Shown: piece after piece, positions 1 through 11,127 of the stretch
Layout of the letters: each line of letters begins with the position of its first letter
Numbering within the stretch: position 1 is the stretch's first letter
NCBI RefSeq assembly: GCF_015557635.1
Contig: NZ_JADNOP010000001.1
Span: 97,489-161,488 of the forward strand
Reading direction: 5' to 3'
Length of the DNA stretch: 64,000 nt
Origin: Fusicatenibacter saccharivorans
GTDB lineage: Bacteria > Bacillota > Clostridia > Lachnospirales > Lachnospiraceae
Program-made: the position numbers and the translations under genes
The notes under the pieces: generated by a model
What the model was told of the DNA's origin: nothing
The model's input: the letters and a program-made list of their open reading frames with translations, nothing else
Database searches by the model: none

Positions 1-1077
1 GTTTCCCTGTCCCTCGTTCTGACAGCCGCTGCGCTTTTTTTTACCCGCCCGATGCTGATGGCATTCGGAGCCAGCACCGTTACGTATCCTTACGCCAGAG
101 CCTATTTTATGATCTACGTTTCCGGCTCTGTGTTTGCGCTTTTATCGACCGGCCTGAACCAGTTTGTGATCTGCCAGGGCTTTGCCAGTAAGGGAATGAA
201 ATCTGTTCTGCTAGGCGCCGTCCTGAATCTGCTGCTGGACCCTGTGTTTATCTTCGTTCTGCATCTCGGCGTGCGCGGCGCGGCAATTGCAACCGTGCTC
301 TCCCAGATCGCAAGCTGTCTGTATGTGCTGCATATTCTGTTCGGAAAGACGATTCCGATCCGCATCACCTTCGGCGGGTATTCATTTGCGATCATGAAAC
401 GCATTCTGACAGTCGGTTTTACTCCGTTTCTAATCATTGCCATCGACAATGTGATGATCATTGCGATGAACGCCGTCCTGCAGCGATATGCACCCGCCGG
501 ACAGGGAGACAGCTTCATCACCTGTGCAACGATCGTTCAGAGCTTTATGCTGATTATTACGATGCCGCTCGGCGGAATCAGCGGCGGAACGCAGTCAATC
601 CTCGCATACAATTATGGAGCTGGAAATTCCAGGCGTATTCTTGAGGCACAGAAAACCATCATCGCACTTTGTGCCGGATTTACTACCTTGATGTTCCTCG
701 TCTCCAATGCCGCCGGAACGCTGTTTGCGCAGCTTTTTACTTCCGATCCGCAGATCGTCTCGATGGTGGTCCGCGCGATCCATATTTCGACACTCTCAGT
801 CATTCCGCTCGGCATTCAGTACGAGATTGTAGACGGCTTTACTGCAATGGGCTGCGTGCGCTATTCGTTTGCACTCTCTTTCTTCCGGAAATTCGTCTAC
901 TTTACCGCTCTGTTTCTTCTGCCGCGGTTCTTTGCACTGGAAAACATCTTCTACGTGGAACCTATTTCCGACCTGATCGGGCCGGTTGTCTCAATGATCG
1001 TTTACTGGACTTCGATTCAGAAGATTCTGAAACAGCGGGAAGAGGCGGTACGGCTGATGCATACAAAAAAAGCATAA
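1..1077 (+). CDS. MATE-family multidrug/Na+ exporter (5'-truncated by window edge)
   Basis: The frame is open from base 1, so the true start lies outside the window; the ATG at 52 is only the first internal Met. The visible 359 residues are membrane-helix rich, with MATE-type stretches such as GAVLNLLLDPVFIF and GGISGGTQSILAYNYGA, the second being the family's conserved C-half signature. MatE proteins export cationic drugs or metabolites using Na+ or H+ gradients. The substrate cannot be told from sequence. The gene converges on the PHP phosphatase and shares a terminator with it. Confidence 0.88.
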   Translation, partial: VSLSLVLTAAALFFTRPMLMAFGASTVTYPYARAYFMIYVSGSVFALLSTGLNQFVICQGFASKGMKSVLLGAVLNLLLDPVFIFVLHLGVRGAAIATVLSQIASCLYVLHILFGKTIPIRITFGGYSFAIMKRILTVGFTPFLIIAIDNVMIIAMNAVLQRYAPAGQGDSFITCATIVQSFMLIITMPLGGISGGTQSILAYNYGAGNSRRILEAQKTIIALCAGFTTLMFLVSNAAGTLFAQLFTSDPQIVSMVVRAIHISTLSVIPLGIQYEIVDGFTAMGCVRYSFALSFFRKFVYFTALFLLPRFFALENIFYVEPISDLIGPVVSMIVYWTSIQKILKQREEAVRLMHTKKA

Positions 1078-1090
1078 AAAATCTCATATC

Positions 1091-1150
1091 AAAAAAGCTG
1101 TTCTTTTCCGCGGAGTTTTCAAAACTCTCACCAGAAAAGAACAGCTTTTT
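1091..1150. terminator. Bidirectional rho-independent terminator
   Basis: A long perfect stem (AAAAAGCTGTTCTTTT at 1092-1107, AAAAGAACAGCTTTTT at 1135-1150) carries an A-run on one side and a T-run on the other. It lies between two convergent genes, so it can stop transcripts from both sides. Confidence 0.88.
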
Positions 1151-1159
1151 CTGCTTCTG

Positions 1160-1933
1160 TTAAAATGTCTTCGGCATCGGAACGGTTTCCTGTACTTTCA
1201 GACCGTATTTTGCTGCCAGCTGCAGTGCCTTCTGTTCCGTCTCCGGATTCCAGACGGCTTTCGGCGTATGGGCATCACAGCCGAAAACGGCGGTGTTTCC
1301 TTCTTCGCCGGCGATCTTCCAGAACTTCTTGTTCGGATACCATCTTTCTTCCATCAGACCAAGGAAATTGATCTCCAGCGGAATGTTTCTCTTTTTCACC
1401 TCACGGCAGAGTCTCCGGTATTCCCGGTCGAACACTGCTTCGTCGCCGTTGAATAAAAAGAGATCCGGGTGTGCCAGATACAGGTATTTTCCGGTATCAA
1501 TGCCTGCCAGGCACTGGTCCACATACTGTTTCAGGTAGCTTCCGTCTGTTGTTCCATGGCCGCTGTAGAGAATCTTTTCGATCTCATTTCCCAGGCTGTG
1601 CTGGCCAAGCACAAAGTACTCAAACGGATAGTCCGACAAAAAATCAATCAGCTGATCCCAGAATCTCGGGAAATACTCTGTTTCGAGTCCGAGATGGATT
1701 TCAATATCCTTGTCATACTCTTTTTTCAATGCCAGCACGGTGTCTACATAGCCTTCCACCTGATCGAGCCGCATCCGCATGCCGGAATCGTAGCCGTCCG
1801 GGAACGGATAAGGCGAATGGTCGGAAAAACCGAGAATTTTAAGGCCGCCCTCAATCGCGCGCTCCACATACTCCCGCTCCGTTCCGTCCGCATGGCGGCA
1901 CCGCCATGTATGGGTATGATAATTTGCAATCAT
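1160..1933 (-). CDS. PHP-family histidinol-phosphatase-like phosphoesterase
   Basis: 257 aa, the usual size for the PHP histidinol phosphatase (HisK/HisJ) family. Metal-binding motifs are visible: the N-terminal NYHTHTWRCRHA, SDHSPY near residue 38, GQHSL, and C-terminal GCDAH. The fold binds a trinuclear metal centre and hydrolyses phosphomonoesters such as histidinol phosphate. It starts only 27 bp after the amino-acid-binding lipoprotein gene and is probably the last gene of that ABC operon. That may hint at histidine as the cargo, but this is inference. Confidence 0.85.
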   Translation of the reverse strand: MIANYHTHTWRCRHADGTEREYVERAIEGGLKILGFSDHSPYPFPDGYDSGMRMRLDQVEGYVDTVLALKKEYDKDIEIHLGLETEYFPRFWDQLIDFLSDYPFEYFVLGQHSLGNEIEKILYSGHGTTDGSYLKQYVDQCLAGIDTGKYLYLAHPDLFLFNGDEAVFDREYRRLCREVKKRNIPLEINFLGLMEERWYPNKKFWKIAGEEGNTAVFGCDAHTPKAVWNPETEQKALQLAAKYGLKVQETVPMPKTF

Positions 1934-1960
1934 GATCTGTAACCTTCTTTATTTTGTATC

Positions 1961-2818
1961 TTATTCTGCTGCTTCTTTGGAGATATCCGTTCCAAAATAT
2001 TTTTCCGAAAGCTCTGTCAGTGTTCCTTCTTCTGCGAGCTCGCCAAGTGCTTTGTTGACTGCCTCAAGCAGCGTCTTGGTCTCATCGCCTTTTTTCATCG
2101 GAATACCGACTTTTGTGGATTCCGGATCGAGACATGCAATTTTGATCTCTGCATCCGGGTGTGCTTTCATATAATCGTAATACGTTACCTCTGCGTTCAG
2201 AGTTGCATCGATACGGCCGCTTAAGAGAAGCTCGAAAGTCTGCTCCAGATCGTCAACACCGGTAACGGCTGCGCCATATTTCTCGGCAACTTCTGCATAC
2301 GTACTGGAAATGGTGTTCGCGGTGCTCTTTCCGTCGAGATCCTCCATGGACTGGATTTCATCGTTAGCAGAGTTTACGATAACAGCGGTGCGGTTGTATG
2401 CGTATGGATCGGAAAAGCTGTATTTCTCAGCGCGCTCCTCTGTGATATCTACGCCGTTTACCATGATATCGTACCGGCCGGAATCGATTCCTGCAAGAAG
2501 GCCGTCCCACTCACCCTCTACAAAGGTTGCTTTCACGCCGAGTTTCTCTGCGATCTGCTGTGCCACTTCTACGTCATAGCCGACCAGGTTGTCGTCCTCA
2601 TCGTGATACGTCCACGGTGCCCAGGTTCCTTCCATTGCCACAACGATCTCACCCTTGCTCTGGATCTGCTCTAAAAGATCCCCAGACGCACTTGCAGAAG
2701 ATGCTGATGAAGAGGAAGAAGCACTTCTGTTATCTGCCGTGCTGTTTCCGCATCCGGTCAGTAAAAAGGATGATGTCAGGATACCTGCCAGAAATACTGC
2801 TGCCATTTTCTTTTTCAT
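1961..2818 (-). CDS. Polar amino-acid ABC transporter, substrate-binding lipoprotein
   Basis: Starts at the ATG at 2818 (MKKKMAAVFL), preceded by AAGGAG; an in-frame GTG 12 bp upstream overlaps the SD and is less likely. An N-terminal signal with lipobox LLTGC is followed by a Ser/Ala-rich linker and then an SBP_bac_3 fold (roughly residues 50-280: GEIVVAMEGTWAPW, GYDVEVAQQIAEKLGV, YDIMVNGVDITEERA). It captures a polar amino acid outside the membrane and delivers it to the permease and ATPase encoded just upstream. Cystine, histidine and glutamine are all possible ligands. Confidence 0.92.
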   Translation of the reverse strand: MKKKMAAVFLAGILTSSFLLTGCGNSTADNRSASSSSSASSASASGDLLEQIQSKGEIVVAMEGTWAPWTYHDEDDNLVGYDVEVAQQIAEKLGVKATFVEGEWDGLLAGIDSGRYDIMVNGVDITEERAEKYSFSDPYAYNRTAVIVNSANDEIQSMEDLDGKSTANTISSTYAEVAEKYGAAVTGVDDLEQTFELLLSGRIDATLNAEVTYYDYMKAHPDAEIKIACLDPESTKVGIPMKKGDETKTLLEAVNKALGELAEEGTLTELSEKYFGTDISKEAAE

Positions 2819-2940
2819 AATATTCGCCACTCCTTTTTTGTTTTGTTCTGGAAGAAGCTGCCTTTGCTTCTTCTGTTTTCTTTATTGCAAACTGTCCGGA
2901 TTCCGTGCTCCGGACAGGATTTGCCGCTTTGCGGGATACC

Positions 2941-3684
2941 TTACTCGTAATGCTGTTCAATATTCTGCAAAAATGTTCTCGTCCGCTCTTCCCGCGGATT
3001 TGCGAAAAATTCCTTCGACGGACCTTCCTCAACGACAACGCCGTTTTCCATAAAGACAACTTTGTTCGAAACGTTTCTTGCAAAGCCCATCTCATGCGTG
3101 ACAACGAGCATCGTCATTCCCTCTTTGGCAAGCTGGCGCATAACACCAAGCACCTCGCCGGTCAGCTCCGGGTCGAGTGCTGAGGTCGGCTCATCAAAAT
3201 AGATAATTTCCGGATCGGTTGCCAGTGCACGGGCGATTGCCACCCTCTGCTGCTGTCCGCCGGAAAGCTGATGCGGATAGTAGTCCGCACGGTCCAGCAT
3301 GCCTACTTTTTCAAGCGCTGCACGCGCTTTTTCCTCCGCCCTGGTTTTTGGCATTTTTCTGCCGATGATCAGGCCCTCGGTTACGTTATGAAGGGCTGTT
3401 TTGTTCAGGAACAGGTTATAGTTCTGAAATACAAATGCGGTTTTCTGACGGATCGCCGCGATATCTTTTTTGCTGATGTTGTGGAACGGATATTCTTTCC
3501 CGTCAAAAATCAGGCTGCCGCCGTCCGCATGCTCCAGAAAGTTGACACAGCGCAGCATCGTCGTTTTTCCCGAACCGCTCGGGCCGAGGATTGCGACAAC
3601 ATCGCCCTGGTTTACTTTTAAATCTACACCTTTTAACACTTCCAGGCTGCCGAACGCTTTCTTTAATCCTTTGATTTCCAGCAT
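2941..3684 (-). CDS. Polar amino-acid ABC transporter, ATP-binding subunit
   Basis: 247 aa, typical of the GlnQ/HisP class. Walker A is GPSGSGKTT near residue 34, followed by the Q-loop region, signature LSGGQQQRVAIARAL, Walker B IIYFDEPTSALD and H-loop VVTHEMG. It energises uptake of a polar amino acid with the adjacent permease and lipoprotein. The start codon follows GGGG and lies 3 bp after the permease stop, indicating translational coupling. Confidence 0.95.
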   Translation of the reverse strand: MLEIKGLKKAFGSLEVLKGVDLKVNQGDVVAILGPSGSGKTTMLRCVNFLEHADGGSLIFDGKEYPFHNISKKDIAAIRQKTAFVFQNYNLFLNKTALHNVTEGLIIGRKMPKTRAEEKARAALEKVGMLDRADYYPHQLSGGQQQRVAIARALATDPEIIYFDEPTSALDPELTGEVLGVMRQLAKEGMTMLVVTHEMGFARNVSNKVVFMENGVVVEEGPSKEFFANPREERTRTFLQNIEQHYE

Positions 3685-3687
3685 GGC

Positions 3688-4362
3688 TTATTCCCCTTTT
3701 TTCTGATATGTACTCAGTTTCTTCTCTCCGATTCCCTGCAGCTTCGTGAGCACGGTGGAGAACAGCAGGTAGATCAGTCCTACTTCAATATACAGTGCCA
3801 GCGGCTCATGGGTGCGCGCTACAATCCGCTGCGTTACCATAAACATCTCCGTTACGGTGATATTTGCGGCAAGGGAAGTATCCTTTACCATGGCGATCAG
3901 AGAGTTGGAAAGCGGCGGGAACGCGGTGCGCATCGCCTGCGGAAGGATAATTCTCCGCATGATCTGCAGATACGACATGCCGACACAGTAGCCGGCTTCA
4001 AGCTGGCCTGCCGGAACGGCTTCCAGGGCCGCACGCATCGTCTCGGCACTGTAGGCGCCCTCATTCAGGGAAAAGACGAGAACTGCCGCCGGAAACGGAT
4101 CGATCAGAATACCGGCGCGCGGAAGTCCGTAAAACACAACGAAAAGCTGGACCAGAAGCGGGGTTCCGCGGAAAATCCAGATATAGAAACGTGCAATCTG
4201 ACGAAGGCCTTTGATGTTTGCAAACTGTACCATAGCCATTGCCGTCGCAATTACAAGTGCAATGGAAAACGAGATTACAGTAAGCGGAATCGTCACCTTA
4301 AGGCCCGGCAGAAAGATTTTCCAAAAAGAATCCAGAAGAATATTCCATAATCTTTCGCTCAT
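3688..4362 (-). CDS. Polar amino-acid ABC transporter, permease subunit
   Basis: 224 aa with about five membrane helices and the HisMQ/GlnP-type EAA loop (ALEAVPAGQLEAGYCVGMS) that docks the ATPase. Conserved FRGTPLLVQL occurs near residue 63. It forms the membrane channel, probably as a homodimer since only one permease gene is present. It is the first gene of a four-gene minus-strand unit: permease, ATPase, lipoprotein, PHP phosphatase. The SD is AAGGGGG. The promoter region upstream has an unusual 19-bp spacer. Confidence 0.94.
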   Translation of the reverse strand: MSERLWNILLDSFWKIFLPGLKVTIPLTVISFSIALVIATAMAMVQFANIKGLRQIARFYIWIFRGTPLLVQLFVVFYGLPRAGILIDPFPAAVLVFSLNEGAYSAETMRAALEAVPAGQLEAGYCVGMSYLQIMRRIILPQAMRTAFPPLSNSLIAMVKDTSLAANITVTEMFMVTQRIVARTHEPLALYIEVGLIYLLFSTVLTKLQGIGEKKLSTYQKKGE

Positions 4363-4398
4363 TTCGATATATCCCCCTTTTTTTACATTTTCCTAGAT

Positions 4399-4434
4399 AG
4401 GATAACACTTCAAGTCCGCTTCAAGTCAAGTGTT
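4399..4434 (-). promoter_or_regulatory. Candidate MerR-type promoter of the amino-acid ABC operon
   Basis: On the minus strand TTGACT (4424-4429) and TATCCT (4399-4404) are separated by 19 bp, too long for ordinary sigma-A use. Arms AACACTT and AAGTGTT (4428-4434 and 4404-4410) form a dyad overlapping both hexamers. A 19-bp spacer with an embedded dyad is characteristic of MerR-activated promoters. No merR gene is present in the window. Confidence 0.5.
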
Positions 4435-4462
4435 TTTTCATATACCCCTCCCCCGCATGCAA

Positions 4463-4503
4463 GAATCCCCGGGAAACACGTTTTTCAACGGCCCCGGGGA
4501 CTC
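4463..4503. terminator. GC-rich hairpin downstream of eno (possible terminator)
   Basis: GAATCCCCGGG (4463-4473) pairs with CCCGGGGACTC (4493-4503). Only short T-rich tails follow on either strand, so termination is plausible but not certain. It lies 66 bp past the enolase stop. Confidence 0.45.
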
Positions 4504-4568
4504 TTATTTATGATTGGTTTTAAGAGGAAGGATCTTGTCTTTTTTTATGGTATGATGTTATTTACTGC

Positions 4569-6485
<1,917 letters not shown>

Positions 6486-6496
<11 letters not shown>

Positions 6497-7703
6497 AGCC
6501 CATTCTCCTTCTGATTGTGGATACACTTTCGATCAGTGCATCAATCTCTTCCGGTGTATTATAAAACATCATGCTGGCTCTTGTCGAGCTTCGGACGCCA
6601 AGATATTCCAGAAGCGGCTGTGCACAGTGGTGGCCTGCCCGCACATCGATGCCGTCAGAAGAAAGAATTTCGCTCACATCGTGCGGATGCACGCCGTCAA
6701 TCGTAAACGAAACGATGCCCGTGTGGTTGGCCGGATCTTTGGAACCGAGGATATGAACGTACGGCAGCGCGCCGAGTCCTTCCATAGCACGTTGCGTCAG
6801 TTCCAGCTCTTTTTTCTGGATATAATCAAATCCTTTTTCCTGCAGATACCGGATCGCTGCGGCCAGCCCCACCGCACCGGCTGCATTTACCGTTCCCGCC
6901 TCAAATTTCTGCGGAACCGGTGCAAAAACGGCTCCGTCGCGGTGAACGGAATCGATCATCTCGCCTCCGGTTAAAAACGGCGGCATTCTTTCCAGCAGTT
7001 CCCGTTTTCCATACAGACAGCCGATTCCCATCGGACCCATCAGCTTATGGCCGGAAAAGGCGAGAAAATCTACATCCAGCGCCTGTACGTCGACCGGCAT
7101 ATGCGGAACGCTCTGGGCGCCGTCCACAACGACAACGGCTCCCACGCGGTGCGCCATCTCCGTGATTTTCTGGATCGAATTCACGCAGCCGAGCACATTC
7201 GATACTTGCGCAACAGCCACAAGACGTGTTCTCTCATTAATGCCCTTTTGAAGCGCCTCATCTGTCAGCTCGCCCTCACTGGTACATTCCAGATAATGGA
7301 GCTTCGCCCCAGTCATACGCGACACCATCTGCCACGGAAGCAGATTGCTGTGATGCTCCATGATTGTTACAGCGATCTCGTCGCCTTCCTTTAAAAAGTT
7401 CAGGCCATAGCTGTATGCCACAAGGTTCAGGCTTTCCGTTGTATTCCGGGTAAAAATAATCTCCTCCGGCTCTTCTGCATGAATAAACTTCTGTACGGTC
7501 TTTCTTGCCTCCTGATAGCTCTCCGTCGCCTCCAGGCTTAAAGGATAGAAGCCGCGCAGAGGATTTGCATTTTTCTGTTCGTAAAATTCCTGTACTGCAG
7601 CAAGAACGCACGACGGGCGCTGTGCCGTCGCCGCGTTGTCCAGATAGATCGTGTCCATTTGCTGCAGAAGCGGGAAATTTTTTCTGATGTTATCTGTTGT
7701 CAC
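6486..7703 (-). CDS. sufS: Cysteine desulfurase SufS
   Basis: Best start is the GTG at 7703 (MTTDNIRKNFPLL), 8 nt after GGAGGT; it overlaps the sufD stop by 14 bp. About 405 aa. PLP-dependent class V aminotransferase fold with the Schiff-base Lys in FSGHKLMGP and the catalytic Cys in RAGHHCAQP. It removes sulfur from cysteine to make alanine and an enzyme persulfide, supplying sulfur for Fe-S clusters through SufU, encoded just downstream. Confidence 0.96.
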
Positions 7704-8748
7704 GGTCAAGCACCTCCGCAAGCTGTGTTTTTACTTTCTGTTCGATGTCCGCATCGCCGATCTTCTGGATTTTTGCTTCCAGTTTCGCCCGCGCCATCGT
7801 ATTTTCTGCCTGTGTACGGTCCATGCCGCGCGCACCGAAGTAGAACAGTGTCTCTTCATCGAGTTCTCCGATTGCCGCGCCGTGGCTTCCCTGTACGTTT
7901 TCCTCTGCACAGAAGATCACAGGAATCGTCTTGTTGACTACATCATCGCCGAGCAGCAATACCTGTTCTGTCTCTGCTCCGACGGAATCTGCCGAACCGC
8001 GCACAAAGTCGATTGTGCCGCGGAAGATCTTTTCCGCCGCGTCCATCAGCGTTCCGTCTGCCTGGATCGTGCTCTCGGTTACTTTTCCGAAGTGGCGCAC
8101 ATTCAGATTGACATCAAATTTCTGCTGATTCTGCAGAAGATAGCCGATTTCTGCCTGCAGTGATGCGTGATCCTTCTGCAGTTCGGTCCAGATACCGTCA
8201 TAGACATCGCCTTTTCCGACAACGACCTGTAAAAGATCCAGTGCACCATTTTTCTCGCAGATGCATCCGACATCATTTAAAAGCTCCTGTCCCTCACCGC
8301 GCATCATCACCTGCACGAGCCGGATGCGGCTGTCTTTTTTCGCGTAAAGTTCTGTCCGCACCGCGAGCTGTCCCGCTGCCTGTGCCGGTTCAAATACCTC
8401 GAAAACGGTAAGGGAAGCTCCCTCTTCTGCCGCCGCGCGGATCTTTCCGGATGAAACCTTCTCTTTTCCCTGTCCGATGGAAAGCGTGACCTGTTTCGTC
8501 TGCCCCTCCTTTGCAGAGACACTCCAGTTTTTCGTCTGCTCCGGTGCAAAAAGGACATCCGTCTCTTTTCCTGCCCCGGTATTCATAGCTTCCGGAAAAC
8601 CCGTTATCTCATCATCCGCAGACAGCTCTTCCGCGCAGATTTCACACGGCGCACCCGCCGCCCATTTTACTTTTGTATCATTTAATCCCAGCCAGTACCA
8701 CGTTTTCGATGGAAGCTGGTTGATTTTCATGCTGTTCTGTTCTTCCAT
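7690..8748 (-). CDS. sufD: Fe-S cluster assembly protein SufD
   Basis: Start at ATG 8748 (MEEQNSMKINQLP), 8 nt after AAGGAGG; the longer in-frame TTG start has no SD. About 352 aa, SufBD beta-helix fold with the C-terminal family signature HGAAIGELDEETLFYFGARG. SufD pairs with SufB and the SufC ATPase to build and pass on clusters. It is less conserved than SufB, as usual in this family. Confidence 0.93.
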   Translation of the reverse strand: MEEQNSMKINQLPSKTWYWLGLNDTKVKWAAGAPCEICAEELSADDEITGFPEAMNTGAGKETDVLFAPEQTKNWSVSAKEGQTKQVTLSIGQGKEKVSSGKIRAAAEEGASLTVFEVFEPAQAAGQLAVRTELYAKKDSRIRLVQVMMRGEGQELLNDVGCICEKNGALDLLQVVVGKGDVYDGIWTELQKDHASLQAEIGYLLQNQQKFDVNLNVRHFGKVTESTIQADGTLMDAAEKIFRGTIDFVRGSADSVGAETEQVLLLGDDVVNKTIPVIFCAEENVQGSHGAAIGELDEETLFYFGARGMDRTQAENTMARAKLEAKIQKIGDADIEQKVKTQLAEVLDRDNR

Positions 8749-8761
8749 GTGTCTGGCCTCC

Positions 8762-10168
8762 TTATCCAATGCTGCCCTTCATCTCGAGGCGGATCAGATT
8801 GTTCATCTCCACCGCGTACTCCAGCGGCAGTTCTTTTGAAACATCATCCGCGAATCCGCTAACGATGCACGCTCTCGCATCCTCTTCCGTCATGCCGCGC
8901 GACATCAGATAAAAGACGGCTTCATCGCTGATGCTTCCGATCTGTGCTTCATGGCCGATGTTCGCATCTTTTGTACGGATATCCATCGCCGGAATCGTGT
9001 CCGACCGGGAGATATCATCGAGCATCAGAGACTGGCAGGAAACGGCTGATTTCGTGTTCTTTGCCGCTTTTGTTGCAGAGACTGACGAACGGAAGGTGCT
9101 GATGCCGCCGTCCTTCGAGATCGATTTCGTGTTAATATAGGAACTCGTATCTGGCGCGCTGTGGACAACCTTCACTCCGGTATCGAGATTCTGGCCCTTA
9201 CCGGCGAACGTGATGCCGGTAAATTCCATCTTTGCGCCTCTTCCTTTCAGCACGCTCATCGGGTACAGGTAGGAAACGTGGGAGCCGAATGAACCGGAAA
9301 CCCACTCGATTTTTCCGCCCTCCTCGACCTGCGCGCGCTTCGTGTTCAGGTTGTACATATTCTTCGACCAGTTTTCAATCGTAGAATAACGGAGTCTTGC
9401 ATTCTTTCCGACAAACAGCTCCACACATCCGGCATGGAGGTTGGCCACATTGTATTTCGGTGCGGAACAGCCCTCGATAAAGTGAAGGTCCGCGTCCTCA
9501 TCGACAATAATCAGCGTATGCTCGAACTGGCCTGCGCCCGGCGCATTCAGGCGGAAATACGACTGCAGCGGGATTTCCACGGAAACCCCCTTCGGCACAT
9601 AGACAAACGAACCGCCGGACCAGACGGCTCCGTGCAGTGCGGCAAATTTGTGGTCGGTCGGTTTCACCAGTTTCATAAAGTGTTTCCGCACCATATCCGC
9701 GTACTCACCATGCAGCGCACTCTCCATATCGGTATAGACAACACCCTGCGCCGCAACTTCCGCGCGGACGTTGTGATAGACCAGCTCCGAATCATACTGT
9801 GCGCCCACGCCGGCGAGTGATTTCCGCTCTGCCTGCGGGATGCCGAGACGCTCAAACGTATTTTTGATGTCATCCGGCACATCGGACCACTTTGCTTTCA
9901 TTTTCGTATTCGGGCGGACATACGTTACGATATCATCCATGTTCAGACCCTCAATCGACGGACCCCAATCCGGAATCGGCGTCTGGTTGTAGATCTGTAA
10001 AGAATGCAGACGGAACAACTGCATCCAGGCAGGGTCTTTCTTCTCATCCGAAATTTTCTGTACAATTTCCGGCGTCAGGCCGGCTTTTACTTTATAGGCA
10101 TCCTTTTCATCGTCTTTGAAATCATAGATGCTTCGGTCAATATCCTCTACATAACTTTTTTCTCTCAC
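8762..10168 (-). CDS. sufB: Fe-S cluster assembly scaffold SufB
   Basis: 468 aa, strongly conserved. Signatures include GAVWSGGSFVYVPKGV, FRLNAPGAGQFEHTLI, HFIEGCSAPKY with the conserved Cys, and IGHEAQIGSISDEAVFYLMS near the C-terminus. SufB is the main scaffold on which the nascent cluster forms inside SufBC2D. GTG start with AAAGGA 10 nt upstream. It sits between sufC and sufD in the typical Firmicutes order. Confidence 0.97.
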   Translation of the reverse strand: MREKSYVEDIDRSIYDFKDDEKDAYKVKAGLTPEIVQKISDEKKDPAWMQLFRLHSLQIYNQTPIPDWGPSIEGLNMDDIVTYVRPNTKMKAKWSDVPDDIKNTFERLGIPQAERKSLAGVGAQYDSELVYHNVRAEVAAQGVVYTDMESALHGEYADMVRKHFMKLVKPTDHKFAALHGAVWSGGSFVYVPKGVSVEIPLQSYFRLNAPGAGQFEHTLIIVDEDADLHFIEGCSAPKYNVANLHAGCVELFVGKNARLRYSTIENWSKNMYNLNTKRAQVEEGGKIEWVSGSFGSHVSYLYPMSVLKGRGAKMEFTGITFAGKGQNLDTGVKVVHSAPDTSSYINTKSISKDGGISTFRSSVSATKAAKNTKSAVSCQSLMLDDISRSDTIPAMDIRTKDANIGHEAQIGSISDEAVFYLMSRGMTEEDARACIVSGFADDVSKELPLEYAVEMNNLIRLEMKGSIG

Positions 10169-10198
10169 AGCGTTTTCATCCTTTCTGTACCTTCGGTT

Positions 10199-10951
10199 TT
10201 ACGCCAGTGACTTTTCGTATTTTCCAAATCCGTCCCGGTTGATCTCCTCTACAAGAGATGCATCGCCGGTTTTGACGATTTCACCTTCCACCATGATGTG
10301 GGTCTGATCCACCATCAGTGATTCCAGAATCTTCGTGCTGTGCGTGATGATCAGAAGACTTCCTCCGCATTTTCTGCGGTATGCCTCAATTCCGGCAGAA
10401 ACGGTGCGGACTGCATCGACATCCAGGCCGGAGTCGGTCTCATCGAGAATGGTAAGGGACGGCTCGAGCATCAGAAGCTGCAAGATCTCGGCTTTCTTTT
10501 TCTCACCACCGGAAAATCCGACATTCAGATCACGGTCTGCATACGACGGATCCATCTGCAGAACTTCCATTGCTTTTTCCAGTTCTTTCCGAAACTCAAA
10601 CAGACGCATCCGTTTGCCGGTTTTTAACTCGACGGCGCTGCGGATAAAAGAGCTTAAGGTTACGCCAGGCACCTCAAGCGGATTCTGAAACGAGAGAAAC
10701 AGTCCCATTTTGGCGCGTTCATTGACCGGCTCTTCTGTGATGTTCTTTCCCTGGAACCAGATTTCGCCGCGTGTCACGTTATATTTCGGATTGCCGAGCA
10801 GCGTATTGCCAAGCGTCGACTTTCCGGTACCATTCGGTCCAAGCAGCACATGCGTCTCCCCTTTTCCAATCGTAAGATTGACGCCGTGCAGGATCTCTTT
10901 TTCTTCTACATTTACCGTTAAATCTTTCACTGTTAAAAGATTTTTTCCCAT
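10199..10951 (-). CDS. sufC: Fe-S cluster assembly ATPase SufC
   Basis: 250 aa ABC-type ATPase without membrane partner. Walker A GPNGTGKST, SufC signature GFSGGEKKKAEILQ, Walker B LTILDETDSGLDVDA and H-loop IITHSTKIL are visible. ATP hydrolysis drives conformational change in SufB-SufD. It is the first gene of the sufCBDSU operon, with SD GGAGG. No IscR-like regulator is encoded next to it. Confidence 0.97.
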   Translation of the reverse strand: MGKNLLTVKDLTVNVEEKEILHGVNLTIGKGETHVLLGPNGTGKSTLGNTLLGNPKYNVTRGEIWFQGKNITEEPVNERAKMGLFLSFQNPLEVPGVTLSSFIRSAVELKTGKRMRLFEFRKELEKAMEVLQMDPSYADRDLNVGFSGGEKKKAEILQLLMLEPSLTILDETDSGLDVDAVRTVSAGIEAYRRKCGGSLLIITHSTKILESLMVDQTHIMVEGEIVKTGDASLVEEINRDGFGKYEKSLA

Positions 10952-11001
10952 ATTGATATCCTCCTTATTTTGCTTCGAGGTTAAAATCTCTGTTTTCGCC
11001 T

Positions 11002-11037
11002 CCGATTGTAGACCTTTTTTCCGAGTATTTCAATCGG
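11002..11037 (-). promoter_or_regulatory. suf operon promoter with overlapping dyad
   Basis: Minus strand TTGAAA (11028-11033), 17-bp spacer, TACAAT (11005-11010), about 50 bp upstream of sufC. The arms CCGATTG (11031-11037) and CAATCGG (11002-11008) form a 7-bp inverted repeat covering parts of both hexamers, as expected for a repressor operator. The regulator is unknown. Confidence 0.65.
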
Positions 11038-11062
11038 ATTTATATATTTGAAAAATTTTATC

Positions 11063-11114
11063 AAAAAACGCACCTGCCGCCGGATCTTTTTTTCCGCACG
11101 ACAGGCGCGTTTTC
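11063..11114 (-). terminator. Terminator after the NSS transporter gene
   Basis: AAAACGCGCCTGTCG pairs with CGGCAGGTGCGTTTTTT on the minus strand, ending in a T-run. It lies just past the transporter stop at 11128 and upstream of the suf promoter. Confidence 0.85.
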
Positions 11115-11127
11115 TATCAACATTGTT

